A stretch of DNA of 64,000 nt, taken from positions 1 through 64,000 of the forward strand of contig NZ_JAFBEX010000008.1 in NCBI RefSeq assembly GCF_016908975.1. Direction: 5' to 3'. Shown here in pieces: positions 38,261 to 49,228 of this stretch. Numbering within the stretch: the stretch's first letter is position 1; the number at the start of each line of letters is the position of its first letter. The notes under the pieces are model-generated. The model did no database searches, had not been told where the DNA came from, and saw nothing but the letters and a program-made list of their open reading frames with translations. This DNA comes from Neobacillus cucumis. Lineage in GTDB: Bacteria > Bacillota > Bacilli > Bacillales > Cytobacillaceae. The translations under genes were made by a program, and so were the position numbers.

Positions 38261-39241
38261 TTATTCCTCTTCTTTTAACCAGCGGCACGCATCTTTTGCA
38301 TGATAGGTAATGATTAAATCTGCACCAGCACGCTTCATTCCAACTAGCAGTTCTAAGACGGTCTTTTTCTCATCGAGCCAGCCGTTTTGTGCAGCTGCTT
38401 TAATCATGGCATACTCACCGCTTACGTTATAAATCACGACTGGCAGATTGAAGGTATTTTTGACATCACGAACGATATCAAGGTAAGGCATACCAGGCTT
38501 TACAATTAAAAAGTCTGCGCCTTCGGCCACATCGGATTCAGCTTCTCTGAATGCTTCTAGGCGGTTGGCAGGATCCATTTGGTATGTTTTTCGATCCCCA
38601 AATTGTGGTGCGCCCTCAGCCGCTTCACGGAATGGTCCGTAGAATGCGGAAGCATATTTAACAGCATAGGACATGATAGGAATTTCGGTAAAGCCAGCTT
38701 CATCTAATCCAGCACGGATTGCCGCCACAAAGCCGTCCATCATATTGGAAGGAGCGATGATATCGGCGCCCGCTTGCGCTTGAGCCACAGCTGTTTTAAC
38801 GAGCAAATCAAGTGATTCGTCGTTAAGGACTTTGTCTCCTTCAATCATTCCGCAGTGACCATGGTCGGTATATTCGCACAAGCATGTATCGGCCACTATG
38901 ATAATTTCCGGGAAGTTTTCTTTTATGTAACGGGTGGCAACTTGAACGATGCCGTGATCATGAAATGCTTGTGTACCGCAGGCATCCTTTGTTTTTGGAA
39001 TCCCGAATAATAAAACGGATTTAATGCCGTGGGCAACGATATCTTCCATTTCGGCATGAAGATGGTCCATTGATACTTGGTATACACCAGGCATAGAGGA
39101 GACTTCGTTGCGAATATTTTCTCCCTCATAAATAAATAACGGATAAATAAAGTCTTCTGGTCTTAGGTGGTTTTCCCTTACAAGTGCCCGCATGTTAGCG
39201 CTTGTACGCAGGCGGCGATGACGTTGAAATTGAAGTTCCAT
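38261..39241 (-). CDS. hemB: Delta-aminolevulinic acid dehydratase HemB
   Basis: Condenses two 5-aminolevulinates to porphobilinogen. The 326-aa product has the zinc cysteine cluster [13 protein letters not shown] (about 120-132) and the two Schiff-base lysines in [14 protein letters not shown] and [13 protein letters not shown]. It lies between hemD and hemL in the operon, with 25-50-base gaps. Confidence 0.97.
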   Translation of the reverse strand: MELQFQRHRRLRTSANMRALVRENHLRPEDFIYPLFIYEGENIRNEVSSMPGVYQVSMDHLHAEMEDIVAHGIKSVLLFGIPKTKDACGTQAFHDHGIVQVATRYIKENFPEIIIVADTCLCEYTDHGHCGMIEGDKVLNDESLDLLVKTAVAQAQAGADIIAPSNMMDGFVAAIRAGLDEAGFTEIPIMSYAVKYASAFYGPFREAAEGAPQFGDRKTYQMDPANRLEAFREAESDVAEGADFLIVKPGMPYLDIVRDVKNTFNLPVVIYNVSGEYAMIKAAAQNGWLDEKKTVLELLVGMKRAGADLIITYHAKDACRWLKEEE

Positions 39242-39290
39242 TCAGTAATTACCTCCATTTGATTTAAATGTACCTATAAAAAAAATACTC

Positions 39291-40064
39291 TTAATTATTC
39301 TCAAGATAAACCATTATGCTCTGAATCATATCCTTCACGGTAAACTTCTTAGGAGACGCATGAACCGTTAATCCGTACTCCAGCAGTTTTTTTTCGGTAG
39401 TTGGTCCAATACAACCGATTATACAGTCTTTCAATTGCTTCTCCAAACCGAACTCACTGACCACTTCCATCAGGTGATCAACGGTTGAAGGGCTAGTAAA
39501 GGTGAGAATATCTAGCTCACGTTGTGACAGCAGCTGTGCCATCCTCAGGCGGCTTTCCTCAGGCAGATAGGTCTCATAAATCACCACTTCATCCACACGA
39601 ACTCCCGCTTCCGTTAAAGAAGCAGCAATATGTTCACGTGCCAAATTTCCTTTTGGGAGCAACACCTTGGCAGAGGGATTAACGACGGGTAAAAACTCCT
39701 CGGCAAATGTTTCGGCCACATAAACAGAAGGGACAAAGGACACTTGAATGCCCTTTGCCTGTAAAACCTCCGCCGTCTTCTTCCCGATTACCGCAATTTT
39801 AGGCAGCGTGCGAACATCTCGATCAAAATAAGAAAAAAAGGTTTCAACCGTGACATTACTCGTAAAAATAATCCAATCATATGTATCCAGGGCCGTCAAA
39901 CAGTCTTGAAGGCTCCTGTTTGTTGCAATCGGACGAAAAGCAATCAGAGGGATTTCTACTGGAATCCCTCCATACCTTTCGACTAATGTTGAGAATGATT
40001 TTGCTTGATCTTTTCCCCTAGGAACAAGAACTTTTTGACCTAGCAAAGGGGAGGCATCACTCAT
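39291..40064 (-). CDS. hemD: Uroporphyrinogen-III synthase HemD
   Basis: Closes hydroxymethylbilane to uroporphyrinogen III. The 257-aa product has the two-lobe HemD fold, with [11 protein letters not shown] and [13 protein letters not shown] at the interlobe strands and [17 protein letters not shown] near the end. Sequence is poorly conserved in this family, so the operon position adds support. The start overlaps hemC by 8 bases. Confidence 0.94.
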   Translation of the reverse strand: MSDASPLLGQKVLVPRGKDQAKSFSTLVERYGGIPVEIPLIAFRPIATNRSLQDCLTALDTYDWIIFTSNVTVETFFSYFDRDVRTLPKIAVIGKKTAEVLQAKGIQVSFVPSVYVAETFAEEFLPVVNPSAKVLLPKGNLAREHIAASLTEAGVRVDEVVIYETYLPEESRLRMAQLLSQRELDILTFTSPSTVDHLMEVVSEFGLEKQLKDCIIGCIGPTTEKKLLEYGLTVHASPKKFTVKDMIQSIMVYLENN

Positions 40065-40995
40065 GTCCCTCTAGCTCCCGCTTAATCTTTTCGATCAAGT
40101 CCTTGGCTCCTTTTTTAATTAATAAATCAGCTGCCTGATTCCCAAGCTCTTCTGGATTTTGTCCACGCAGTTCTTCTTTGAAAATCTGTTTCCCTTCTGG
40201 TGAGCCTACTAACACATTTAGAACCACTTCATCATTTTCATTAACTTGTGCAAAGCCGGCAATCGGCACCTGGCAGCCACCCTCCATTTTTTGAAGGAAG
40301 GCGCGTTCAGCACGAACAGCCATTTCTGTTTTTTTACAAGTGAATTTTTCAAAAAGTTCTAGTAGTTCACGGTCGTCTTCACGGCATTCAATTGATAATG
40401 CCCCTTGACCCACTGCTGGAACACAGATATCAGCATCAATAAATTCAGTCACGACTTCCTTCGCCCAGCCAAGTCGTGATAGACCTGCTGCTGCTAGAAT
40501 AATCGCGTCATATTCACCAGATTCTAGTTTTTCTAATCTAGTATCGACATTGCCACGAATCCACTTAATTTCAAGGTCAGGACGAGCCGCTAACAGCTGG
40601 GCACTACGGCGAAGTGAGCTTGTTCCAATAATGGCACCTGGCTTTAAGTCTTTTAATTTCACATGCTCTTTAGAAATCAAAGCATCGCGGTGATCTTCCC
40701 TGAATGGAATACAGCCAATGGTTAATCCTTCAGGCAGGACGGCAGGCATGTCTTTCATACTATGAACAGCCATATCAATCTCTTTGTTGAGCATCGCCTG
40801 TTCAATTTCTTTAACAAATAACCCTTTGCCGCCTACCTTTGAGAGGGTTACATCTTGGATTTTATCACCTTTTGTAACAATTTCTTTGACTTCAAATTCG
40901 AAATTAGGGTTTAGCTTTTTAAGCTGATCAATGACCCAATTCGTTTGGGTTAAAGCCAATTTGCTTCGTCTTGAACCAACAATAATTTTTCTCAT
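40057..40995 (-). CDS. hemC: Porphobilinogen deaminase HemC
   Basis: Polymerises four porphobilinogens to hydroxymethylbilane. The 312-aa product has [12 protein letters not shown] at the N terminus, HSMKDMP (catalytic Asp region), SSLRRSAQL, and the dipyrromethane-cofactor cysteine in [10 protein letters not shown] (about 240). Third gene of the operon, 15 bases after hemX. Confidence 0.97.
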   Translation of the reverse strand: MRKIIVGSRRSKLALTQTNWVIDQLKKLNPNFEFEVKEIVTKGDKIQDVTLSKVGGKGLFVKEIEQAMLNKEIDMAVHSMKDMPAVLPEGLTIGCIPFREDHRDALISKEHVKLKDLKPGAIIGTSSLRRSAQLLAARPDLEIKWIRGNVDTRLEKLESGEYDAIILAAAGLSRLGWAKEVVTEFIDADICVPAVGQGALSIECREDDRELLELFEKFTCKKTEMAVRAERAFLQKMEGGCQVPIAGFAQVNENDEVVLNVLVGSPEGKQIFKEELRGQNPEELGNQAADLLIKKGAKDLIEKIKRELEGHE

Positions 40996-41010
40996 GATTG
41001 CCTCCTAATA

Positions 41011-41844
41011 TTATGCGTACCATAAATGAAAAGATGATAATCGACCAAATAAGAAAAAATTGATTAATACTATTAAAAAGGACGCTGTATTCCAGATGGC
41101 TAATTTTTTACCATAAAGATTTTTCACAATTCGCAAGTATAAATAAACACTGTAAGCTGAAAGTAACAGGAACGACCCAATGATTTTCATATCGTACCAG
41201 GGCATTCCCGGAACCTTTAGAAAGGCCCATTGCAAACCCAATATGAGAGCGAGCAGAAGCATTGGAACGCCAATGACAGCAAATATGTATGATAGTTTGT
41301 CTAGCTTCTCCAAATCTGCCAGTCTGATGAGACGTTTCCCCCATTTTTTCCGTTTTAACAAATCATATTGAAGTAAGTATAATGTTGAAAAAACAAAGGA
41401 TAGAGAAAATGCCCCGTAAGAGAGAATGGCCATCGTAATATGAATCAATAGTAGTTCCGATACAAGTTTGTTAGCCATGACCGTTGAGTGGTATTGCATT
41501 GGAACAAACGTATGGATGGCCATGACTGTAAACCCAAGTATATTGGTAAAAAAGACGATAAAATCAACTCTTAATAAGTGATTTATGATAATAGATAATG
41601 TGACTAATACCCAGGCATAAAAATAGAGTCCCTCGAAAATCGTCAATACAGGGAATCTGCCTGTTTTTGTCATATATAAAAAGAGAAAGGCGGTTTGTAG
41701 TATCCATACAAATGCAAGTAACCAGAAAGCAATGCGGTTTGCCTTCCGGTTATGGTGAATGAAATCGAAAAAATATAACAACACACTGAAGGCATATAGA
41801 ACAACTGTAAATTCATGAAGCCTCGTCAAAAGAGTGTTAAACAT
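41011..41844 (-). CDS. hemX: HemX, membrane protein of the hem operon (CcsA-like)
   Basis: A 277-aa integral membrane protein with about eight helices and the CcsA/CycK-like cytochrome c assembly fold. In B. subtilis it lowers HemA abundance. The segment PWYDMKIIGSFLLLSAYSVY near the C terminus is typical. It lies 12 bases after hemA, so it is cotranscribed and may tune the first step of the pathway. Confidence 0.92.
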   Translation of the reverse strand: MFNTLLTRLHEFTVVLYAFSVLLYFFDFIHHNRKANRIAFWLLAFVWILQTAFLFLYMTKTGRFPVLTIFEGLYFYAWVLVTLSIIINHLLRVDFIVFFTNILGFTVMAIHTFVPMQYHSTVMANKLVSELLLIHITMAILSYGAFSLSFVFSTLYLLQYDLLKRKKWGKRLIRLADLEKLDKLSYIFAVIGVPMLLLALILGLQWAFLKVPGMPWYDMKIIGSFLLLSAYSVYLYLRIVKNLYGKKLAIWNTASFLIVLINFFLFGRLSSFHLWYA

Positions 41845-41856
41845 AGCAACAACTCC

Positions 41857-43200
41857 TTATGACTGAAAAGAAGCATGAACTTCTCCAACCTGCATTTTAG
41901 TAGTTTTGGCTGCTTTCGAATGTTGTTCCTGAACAAGCCCCTCAATATTAAATATCTTCATAAACAATTCCATTGCCTGATCGGCATCCGGTCTTGCCGC
42001 CAATTCTTTCGCTTGTAAAATCGGATCCTTTAAAAGCTGGTTGATGATGCTCTTCGTATGCTTATTCAATACTTTTATATCGCGATCCGATAAGTTAGGC
42101 AGTTTGCGTTCGAGGCTTTCCATCGTTTCTGCCTGAACTGCAAGTGCTTTTTCCCTTAATGCAGATATAACAGGGACAACGCCAAGCATGCCAAGCCATT
42201 GATTGAAATCAACAATTTCTTTTTCAATCATAAGCCTTATTTTCGCTGCTGCTTTTTGACGCTCCTGTAAGTTTGCTTCGACAATTCCTTCTAAATCGTC
42301 TATGTCATATAAAAACACATTTTCAAGCTCGGCAATTCGTGGGTCTAAATCACGAGGAACGGCAATATCAACCATAAACAATGGTTTCCCTTTCCGCTTT
42401 TTCTCCACGTTTGCCATTAATTCTTTGGAGATAACAAAATCTTTAGCACCTGTTGAGCTAATTAGGATATCGGCTTCAGCTAATGATTTCTCTAATTCAG
42501 CAACATCTCTTGCCACACCGTTAAATCGGTTTGCAAGGGCGGTAGCTTTTTCAAATGTGCGATTAATGACCGTTACCTTTTTAACACCATTGCCATGAAG
42601 ATTTTGGGCAGCAAGTTCACCCATTTTACCAGCGCCAAAAATAAGCACATGCTTATTCTCTAGAGACCCAAAAATTTTCTTGGCGAGTTCGACAGCTGCA
42701 TAGCTGACGGAAACGGCATTAGCACCAATATCGGTTTCAGAATGAGCGCGCTTGGCAAGGGTAATCGCTTGTTTAAAGAGATGATTAAACACCGAACCGA
42801 TCGTTTCTTCCTCTTGTGCCAGCATAAAGCTTGTACGTACCTGACCCAAAATTTGTGTCTCACCTAGAACCATGGAATTTAGTCCGCAAGTCACATTGAA
42901 TAAATGGTCAACCGCATTTTCGTCTTCGTAAACAAAGAGAAACGGCGAGAACTCAGATTGCTCGATTCCAAACCATTCGGACAGAAATTCCTTTATATAA
43001 TAACGGCCGGTATGAAGCTGATCAACGACCGCATAGATTTCTGTACGATTACATGTTGACACGATGATATTTTCGAGAATGCTTTTCTTCCCATTTAGTT
43101 GTTTAATGGCATCCACAAGATCGGTTTCATTAAAGGTCAACCGCTCGCGGATTTCCACAGGGGCAGTTTTATAATTAAGACCGACAACGACAATATGCAT
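41857..43200 (-). CDS. hemA: Glutamyl-tRNA reductase HemA
   Basis: Reduces glutamyl-tRNA to glutamate-1-semialdehyde with NADPH, the entry step of C5 heme synthesis. The 447-aa product has the catalytic Cys50 in [11 protein letters not shown], the NADPH-binding [14 protein letters not shown] (about 185) and the C-terminal dimerisation helix. It heads hemAXCDBL. Upstream lie an extended -10 promoter and an overlapping dyad that may be an operator. Confidence 0.96.
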   Translation of the reverse strand: MHIVVVGLNYKTAPVEIRERLTFNETDLVDAIKQLNGKKSILENIIVSTCNRTEIYAVVDQLHTGRYYIKEFLSEWFGIEQSEFSPFLFVYEDENAVDHLFNVTCGLNSMVLGETQILGQVRTSFMLAQEEETIGSVFNHLFKQAITLAKRAHSETDIGANAVSVSYAAVELAKKIFGSLENKHVLIFGAGKMGELAAQNLHGNGVKKVTVINRTFEKATALANRFNGVARDVAELEKSLAEADILISSTGAKDFVISKELMANVEKKRKGKPLFMVDIAVPRDLDPRIAELENVFLYDIDDLEGIVEANLQERQKAAAKIRLMIEKEIVDFNQWLGMLGVVPVISALREKALAVQAETMESLERKLPNLSDRDIKVLNKHTKSIINQLLKDPILQAKELAARPDADQAMELFMKIFNIEGLVQEQHSKAAKTTKMQVGEVHASFQS

Positions 43201-43240
43201 TTAATTCAATACCCCCCATTTTCTAACTAATCTAGTTTAA

Positions 43241-43271
43241 ATTATATCATGAGCAATTTTGACTTTTGCTC
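43241..43271 (-). promoter_or_regulatory. hemA operon promoter with overlapping dyad
   Basis: On the minus strand TGATATAAT gives an extended -10 (TATAAT at 43241-43246). Just upstream the inverted repeat GAGCAA...TTGCTC (43251-43271, 9-base centre) covers the spacer and -35 area, a position suited to repression. It does not look like a standard PerR box, so the binding protein is unknown. Confidence 0.6.
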
Positions 43272-43459
43272 GAAAAATGTGAACATAAAATGACACAATA
43301 TGCTACTATATAATCAAACTCACATAATGATAAGTTTACATTAGCAGATATTTCTTTACATATTCTTAACTTTGATATAAATTAGTGCTTTCTTATGTAC
43401 AGTATCAAAAAAATAGAATAGATTCAAGTGAACCTTACTGGAAGTGATGGTGTTTCTTC

Positions 43460-43948
43460 ATGAAAAATCAACGTATTTTCCCTGGGATTATTTTGATCGG
43501 ATTCGGCGCTTATTTTCTTCTTCAACAGACAGGGATTACTCTTTTTCAACAATTTTATACATGGCCGACATTGCTGTTGATTGTCGGACTTGCTTTTTTG
43601 GGTCAAGGATATTCGGCACACGAATATGATGCCATTCTCCCTGGTGTGATTATGTTTGGATTTGGTCTTCATTTTCATCTTGCTGGTCATCTTGCCTTTT
43701 GGCCGACCAATACAATTGGCATGCTGATTTTAATCATATCGGTTGGTTTTTTTCTGCGGTTTCAGAAAACCAATTCTGGACTGTTCCAAGCATTCCTTTT
43801 TCTCATTATAGCGGTATTGCTGCTCTTTTATGATAAAATTGCCGGGTATTTTGGTCTGCTGCAAAATGGAATGAATTTAGTCTGGAAATTTTGGCCCGCA
43901 CTACTAATCGTTATTGGTATTTATTTTTTACTTAAAAAGAAAAAATAA
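43460..43948 (+). CDS. LiaI-LiaF-like transmembrane protein
   Basis: A 162-aa protein with five to six hydrophobic segments in a repeated pattern (IFPGIILIGFGAYFLLQQTG; YTWPTLLLIVGLAFLGQG; FWPALLIVIGIYFLLKKKK), the arrangement of the LiaI-LiaF-like transmembrane region. B. subtilis has the unrelated-looking ysxD at this place. It is on the plus strand between hemA and engB, with a weak ribosome site (GGAAGTGATGG) and a strong terminator after. It probably acts in envelope stress sensing, by family analogy only. Confidence 0.8.
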   Translation: MKNQRIFPGIILIGFGAYFLLQQTGITLFQQFYTWPTLLLIVGLAFLGQGYSAHEYDAILPGVIMFGFGLHFHLAGHLAFWPTNTIGMLILIISVGFFLRFQKTNSGLFQAFLFLIIAVLLLFYDKIAGYFGLLQNGMNLVWKFWPALLIVIGIYFLLKKKK

Positions 43949-43989
43949 CCGCCTTAGGCAGTTTACAGCTGCCATGGCGGTTATTTTTT
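43941..43989. terminator. Terminator between the LiaI-like gene and engB
   Basis: AAAAATAACCGCC and GGCGGTTATTTTT form a perfect 13-base stem, with inner GGCAG/CTGCC pairing. T tracts on both strands make it suitable for both convergent genes. Confidence 0.93.
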
Positions 43990-43994
43990 GTTGT

Positions 43995-44092
43995 TTCATC
44001 AAATATCGGCGATTTTTTCTATCTTTCCAGCGGTTATTACTAATTTTTCAGCAATTTTTACTAACTTATCAGCGAAACCAACAACCACCATC
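43995..44092. repeat. Intergenic word cluster, inverted copy of the CGCCGA vocabulary
   Basis: On the minus strand TTTCGCTGATAAGTTAGTAA, AATTGCTGAAAAATTAGTAA, TAACCGCTGGAAAG and AAATCGCCGATATTTG repeat the words seen at 5250-5352. Spacing is about 20-25 bases. Confidence 0.65.
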
Positions 44093-44096
44093 TATT

Positions 44097-44678
44097 TTAC
44101 ATATAACTTTTCAGGATTGACCAGACCTGATCTTTTCCTTCTCCTGTTTCGGAGGAAAATACAACGATATGGTCATTTGGGTCGAGGTCTAAGGTCTCAC
44201 GTGTAACCTTTAAATGTTTCTGCCATTTCCCTTTAGGAATTTTATCTGCTTTAGTTGCAATAATGATGCAGGGAAGTTCGTAATGTTTCAAAAAGTCATA
44301 CATCATTACATCATCACTAGTCGGTGGGTGGCGCAAATCCACAATTAAGACAACGGCACACAGTTGCTCTCTTGTTGTAAAATACGTTTCAATCATCTTG
44401 CCCCATGCTGCCCGCTCGGTCTTTGATACCTTTGCGTACCCATAGCCCGGCACATCCACAAAATGAAGGATTTCATTAATCAGATAAAAATTTAATGTCT
44501 GTGTTTTACCAGGCTTTGAAGAGATACGGGCTAAACCCTTTCGGTTCAGCATCTTATTAATAAAAGATGACTTCCCTACATTTGATCTCCCGGCAAGCGC
44601 AAACTCTGGCAGCTCCGTGTCCGGGTATTGTTCCGGCTTGACTGCACTAATTACGATTTCAGAACTTACTACCTTCAT
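44097..44678 (-). CDS. engB: Ribosome assembly GTPase EngB (YsxC)
   Basis: An essential GTPase in 50S assembly. The 193-aa product has [15 protein letters not shown] (P loop), [10 protein letters not shown] (G3), and TKADKIPKG (G4). Its start overlaps the lonA stop by 4 bases (ATGA), as in many Bacillus. Standard length. Confidence 0.97.
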   Translation of the reverse strand: MKVVSSEIVISAVKPEQYPDTELPEFALAGRSNVGKSSFINKMLNRKGLARISSKPGKTQTLNFYLINEILHFVDVPGYGYAKVSKTERAAWGKMIETYFTTREQLCAVVLIVDLRHPPTSDDVMMYDFLKHYELPCIIIATKADKIPKGKWQKHLKVTRETLDLDPNDHIVVFSSETGEGKDQVWSILKSYM

Positions 44679-47002
44679 TGAGCATCACCTTCTAAAAGAG
44701 CGCGCCTCAATACTTCATCCACATGTGAGACAGGGACAAATTCCAAGTCGTCTCGAACACTTTCAGGAATATCATCGATATCTTTGACATTATCCTTCGG
44801 AATAATAACAGTCTTGAGTCCGGCACGATGGGCGCTAAGTGATTTCTCCTTTAAGCCTCCGATTGGAAGAACACGGCCTCTTAACGTGATTTCACCAGTC
44901 ATCCCTACTTCACGGCGAATAGGTTTTCCAGTTAAAGCCGACACGAGTGCTGTTGCCATTGTAATCCCTGCTGAAGGACCATCTTTAGGAACCGCTCCCT
45001 CTGGGACATGGATATGAATATCATATTTTTCATGGAAATCTTCAGAAATCCCCAGTTCACTTGCATTAGAGCGAATATAACTGAAAGCCGCTTGAGCAGA
45101 TTCTTTCATGACATCGCCGAGCTTACCTGTTAAAACAAGCTTTCCTTTACCAGGAGCTAAGGCAACCTCAATTTGCAAAGTATCCCCGCCAACCGTTGTA
45201 TAAGCTAAACCGGTTGCAACTCCAACCTGGTCTTCAGCTTCTGCCATACCATAGTGGAATCTTGTTTTACCAAGGAACTCTTCCACATTTTTCTCTGTAA
45301 TGACGACACGCTTCTTCTCACCAGCCACAATAATCTTAGCCGTCTTCCGACAAATGGTCGCCATCTGGCGTTCGAGGCTGCGGACACCTGCTTCACGGGT
45401 GTAGTAACGAATCACTTTCAGGATTGCATCATCACGCATTTGCAAGACCCCTTTAGAAAGGCCATTTTCTTTAATTTGCTTTGGCAGCAAATGATCGCGG
45501 CAAATGTGAACTTTTTCAATTTCGGTATAACCTTCAATCGTAATAATTTCCATCCGATCTAATAACGGTCCTGGAACGGTAGATAGATTATTGGCCGTTG
45601 CGATAAACATAACCTTCGATAAATCATAGGTTTCTTCAATATAATGATCGCTAAAATTATGGTTTTGTTCAGGGTCTAATACTTCTAGCATTGCACTTGA
45701 TGGGTCCCCGCGAAAATCACTCGACATTTTATCAATTTCGTCGAGTAAAAAGACAGGATTAATAGTGCCTGCTTTTTTCATCCCTTGGATAATCCGGCCT
45801 GGCATTGCCCCAACATAGGTTCTGCGATGACCACGGATTTCAGATTCATCCCGAACGCCGCCTAGTGAAACACGGACGAAATTCCGGTTTAAAGAAGTGG
45901 CAATAGAACGAGCCAAACTTGTTTTACCAACCCCCGGAGGTCCAGCAAGACAAAGAATAGGACCTTTGATGGAATTGGTTAGTTTTTGTACCGCTAAGTA
46001 TTCAAGGACCCGTTCCTTCACCTTTTCCAATCCGAAATGTTCCTCGTTTAGAATCTTTTCAGCACGAAGGATATCGATATCGTCTTCCGTTTTTTTCGAC
46101 CAAGGTAGTGAGATCAGCCAATCAATATAGTTACGGATAACAGCACTTTCAGCCGAGCTTGCCGGAACCTTTTCATAACGGTCAAGTTCCTTCATTGCTG
46201 CTTTTTGGGTATGCTCCGGCATGCCTGCTTCTTCAATCTTTTTCGTCAGCTCGGCAATTTCACCCGTTTTACCTTCTTTATCGCCTAATTCCTTTTGAAT
46301 GGCCTTCATCTGCTCACGAAGATAGTATTCTTTTTGCGTCCTTTCCATTGAACGTTTAACACGCTGGCCAATCTTTTTCTCAAGGTTTAGGACTTCTTTC
46401 TCATTATGAATGGTATCAATCACAAGGTTGACCCGTTGTTTGACATCAATCAATTCAAGAATTTCTTGTTTTTCCTTTAATTTAATTGGCAAATGGGACG
46501 CAATAATATCCGCCATTCGGCCCGGTTCCTCAATATCAGCAACGGATGCATATGTTTCAGCCGAAACCTTTTTGGATAATTTTATGTATTGCTCGAAATA
46601 ATCAAGCATCGTTCTCATTAAAGCCTGATCTTCTACATCTTTTGTCACGGGATCTTCAAAGGTAACGATACTAACGGAGTAATAGTCGTCTTCTTCATAA
46701 AAAGATACAACTTCTGCTCTATTTAAGCCTTCCACTAAGACACGAATGGTACCATTAGGAAGCTTTAACATTTGTTTAACCTTTGTCAATGTTCCCAATT
46801 TATATAAATCCTCTTCTCCCGGTTCATCAATGGAGACATCTTTCTGGGTTGTTAAAAAAATCAGATGGTCATCTACCATTGCTTTTTCAAGTGCCTGCAC
46901 CGATTTGTCACGGCCTACATCTAAATGAAGGACCATGGTCGGATAGACAAGCAATCCTCGAAGCGGCAGGAGGGGGACGATCAATTCATTCTGTTTCGCC
47001 AT
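44675..47002 (-). CDS. lonA: ATP-dependent protease LonA
   Basis: A hexameric AAA+ serine protease for damaged and regulatory proteins. The 775-aa product has the N-terminal substrate domain ([13 protein letters not shown]), Walker [12 protein letters not shown], Walker [11 protein letters not shown], and the Ser-Lys protease domain with [17 protein letters not shown] at 47002 follows GGAGGTG; the upstream in-frame ATG at 47071 has no support. engB follows by overlap. Confidence 0.97.
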   Translation of the reverse strand: MAKQNELIVPLLPLRGLLVYPTMVLHLDVGRDKSVQALEKAMVDDHLIFLTTQKDVSIDEPGEEDLYKLGTLTKVKQMLKLPNGTIRVLVEGLNRAEVVSFYEEDDYYSVSIVTFEDPVTKDVEDQALMRTMLDYFEQYIKLSKKVSAETYASVADIEEPGRMADIIASHLPIKLKEKQEILELIDVKQRVNLVIDTIHNEKEVLNLEKKIGQRVKRSMERTQKEYYLREQMKAIQKELGDKEGKTGEIAELTKKIEEAGMPEHTQKAAMKELDRYEKVPASSAESAVIRNYIDWLISLPWSKKTEDDIDILRAEKILNEEHFGLEKVKERVLEYLAVQKLTNSIKGPILCLAGPPGVGKTSLARSIATSLNRNFVRVSLGGVRDESEIRGHRRTYVGAMPGRIIQGMKKAGTINPVFLLDEIDKMSSDFRGDPSSAMLEVLDPEQNHNFSDHYIEETYDLSKVMFIATANNLSTVPGPLLDRMEIITIEGYTEIEKVHICRDHLLPKQIKENGLSKGVLQMRDDAILKVIRYYTREAGVRSLERQMATICRKTAKIIVAGEKKRVVITEKNVEEFLGKTRFHYGMAEAEDQVGVATGLAYTTVGGDTLQIEVALAPGKGKLVLTGKLGDVMKESAQAAFSYIRSNASELGISEDFHEKYDIHIHVPEGAVPKDGPSAGITMATALVSALTGKPIRREVGMTGEITLRGRVLPIGGLKEKSLSAHRAGLKTVIIPKDNVKDIDDIPESVRDDLEFVPVSHVDEVLRRALLEGDAQ

Positions 47003-47168
47003 TATACTGCACCTCCACATGCAAAAATCCTTATTTACTATTGCCAAAGCAGAATAGTCTTTGTTGTACAATTCTATCTCATTTGGTATTTCGTGTCTAT
47101 TTTTAGAGAGCGTGGGTTGTTAGTTTTTCAATATAATTATTTTCCCCAATTGTCCCGTTTTCTTTCTA

Positions 47169-47208
47169 AAAAAAAACTTCGGTTTGATTATACTGTCAAA
47201 CCGAAGCT
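47169..47208 (-). terminator. Terminator after lonB
   Basis: CTTCGGTTTGA and TCAAACCGAAG form a perfect 11-base stem, followed on the minus strand by nine T. Confidence 0.94.
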
Positions 47209-47214
47209 TTTATT

Positions 47215-48882
47215 CTAAATAGATTCTTTTTTCGATAATTCAATGGATGCAGGAATCGCACCATTTTCTTGATAAGATGAAACTAAGGCAATATCAAAGA
47301 CCTGCTGCAGATGAGTCACAGGAACAATATTAATTCCTTTAATTTCATTTAATATCGTTTGCATATTTTCTTCTGGAATAATAACCGTTCTGGCACCTGC
47401 TTTTAGGGCTGCCTTTACCTTTGGATAAACTCCGCCAATCGGTTTTACATTGCCATGAATGCTTATTTCCCCCGTCATCGCCACGGTGTTATCAATTGGA
47501 ATCTTATATATCGCTGAATAAATTCCTGTCGCCATTGCAATCCCCGCCGATGGACCATCGATTGGAACTCCGCCTGGGAAATTCACATGGATATCATAAT
47601 CACTTGCCGGAACCCCCATGGAACGTAAGACGGTAATAACATTTTCGATGGAACCGCGCGCCATACTCTTGCGCCGAATGGATTTGCCTTGTCCGCCGAT
47701 GCTTTCTTCTTCCACAATTCCAGTGATATTAATCGAGCCCTTTTCTTTGGCGGGTATTACGGTTACTTCGATTTCGAGCAATGCGCCGGAATTTGGCCCA
47801 TAGACAGCTAGTCCATTCACAAGTCCTATATGTGACATATCATTGATTTTTCGTTCCATTCGCGGTGTCATCTGACTGGAATGGATCACCCATTCGATAT
47901 CTTCATCTTTAATAAAATTGCGGTCTTCGGTAATCGCGAGACCCGCAGCAATCTGAATCATGTTGACCGTTTCCCGGCCGTTTCTTGCATATGTAGAAAG
48001 CGTATTGACACCGTTCTCACTTATTTCCATATTGACTTTATCAGCCGCTTTTCTTGCTACCGTCACAATCTCTTCTTGACTTAAATCCCGGAAAAACACT
48101 TCCATACAACGGGAGCGAATGGCTGGCGGTATTTCACTTGGTGTTCTTGTGGTGGCCCCGATTAACCTGAAATCTGCAGGGAGACCATTTTTAAAAATAT
48201 CATGGATATGCGTAGGGATCTGGTTATTTTCTTCATGATAGTAAGCACTCTCTAGGAAAACTTTTCGATCCTCTAAAACTTTTAACAGTTTATTCATTTG
48301 GATTGGATGTAATTCGCCAATTTCGTCAATAAAGAGGACCCCGCCGTGAGCATTGGTTACTGCTCCCTGCTTTGGCTGAGGAATACCGGCTTGCCCCATT
48401 GCCCCCGCGCCTTGGTAAATTGGATCATGGACCGAGCCAATTAGTGGATCCGCAATCCCTCTTTCATCAAATCGAGCAGTGGTTGCATCGAGTTCAATAA
48501 AAACGGACTGTGGTTTGAATGGTGATTTTGCATTCTTTTTAGCCTCTTCTAAAACGAGGCGGGCAGCTGCTGTTTTTCCGACCCCAGGAGGCCCGTAAAT
48601 GATGACATGTTGCGGGTTGGGTCCGCAAAGGGCTGCTTTTAGTGATTTTATACCATCTTCTTGTCCTACAATATCATTAAAACTTGTAGGGCGAACTTTT
48701 TCTGATAACGGTTCTGTTAAGGATATGGATCTCATTTTGCGTAGCTGTTCCATTTCTTTTCGGGATTCCCGATCAATGGTTACTTTTTGTGTACGCTGAC
48801 CTTTTAGCAAATTCCAAAAATACAGCCCAATAATAATTCCGAAAAATAGCTGTATAAATAAGGCAATCCCCGTCCAACTCAT
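47215..48882 (-). CDS. lonB: Sporulation-type Lon protease LonB
   Basis: A membrane-associated Lon paralogue, expressed in the forespore under sigma-F in B. subtilis. The 555-aa product has one N-terminal membrane helix (about 4-24), no Lon N-terminal domain, Walker [15 protein letters not shown], the large insert with GGVLFIDEIGELHPIQ, and the protease Ser motif PIDGPSAGIAMAT. Length agrees with B. subtilis LonB. lonA follows after its own upstream gap. Confidence 0.95.
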   Translation of the reverse strand: MSWTGIALFIQLFFGIIIGLYFWNLLKGQRTQKVTIDRESRKEMEQLRKMRSISLTEPLSEKVRPTSFNDIVGQEDGIKSLKAALCGPNPQHVIIYGPPGVGKTAAARLVLEEAKKNAKSPFKPQSVFIELDATTARFDERGIADPLIGSVHDPIYQGAGAMGQAGIPQPKQGAVTNAHGGVLFIDEIGELHPIQMNKLLKVLEDRKVFLESAYYHEENNQIPTHIHDIFKNGLPADFRLIGATTRTPSEIPPAIRSRCMEVFFRDLSQEEIVTVARKAADKVNMEISENGVNTLSTYARNGRETVNMIQIAAGLAITEDRNFIKDEDIEWVIHSSQMTPRMERKINDMSHIGLVNGLAVYGPNSGALLEIEVTVIPAKEKGSINITGIVEEESIGGQGKSIRRKSMARGSIENVITVLRSMGVPASDYDIHVNFPGGVPIDGPSAGIAMATGIYSAIYKIPIDNTVAMTGEISIHGNVKPIGGVYPKVKAALKAGARTVIIPEENMQTILNEIKGINIVPVTHLQQVFDIALVSSYQENGAIPASIELSKKESI

Positions 48883-48984
48883 TTTATTCCCTCCTACAAC
48901 TAGTACTGTCTATAGTAATAAGTATTTCCTGTAGATTGGCGGAATAAACCAACAATGTAAAAACAAATCGCTGACTGGAAAGTG

Positions 48985-49185
48985 GGAGTGAGGTCTTTTG
49001 GGATGAGGATTGGCTTATTTTTTAGAGGAGCGGACTCTCTTTCGAGATGTGGATTGGCCCATTTTTATGGGGATTGGCCGATTTTTGGTGTAAATTGGCT
49101 CATTCTCCCAGGGTTTTGGCTCATTTTTGACGATGATTGGCTCATTTTTCAGCATAATTGGCCTTTTTATCAAAAATTGGGATAG
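48985..49185. repeat. Intergenic word cluster, ATTGGCTCATTTTT vocabulary, second locus
   Basis: Seven or more variants of GGATTGGCTNATTTTT are spaced about 20-30 bases: GGATTGGCTTATTTTTTAG, TGGCCCATTTTTATGGGGA, AATTGGCTCATTCTCC, TTTGGCTCATTTTTGA, GATTGGCTCATTTTTCAG. The same word builds the repeats at 36546-36870, same orientation. It fills the 346-bp lonB-clpX gap. Confidence 0.82.
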
Positions 49186-49195
49186 AAATACAAAA

Positions 49196-49222
49196 AAGAC
49201 CTAGCTATAATAGCCAGGTCAC
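49196..49222 (-). terminator. Terminator after clpX
   Basis: On the minus strand GACCTGGCTATTATAGCTAGGTC is followed by TTTTTTG, seven bases after the clpX stop. Confidence 0.92.
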
Positions 49223-49228
49223 TATACT

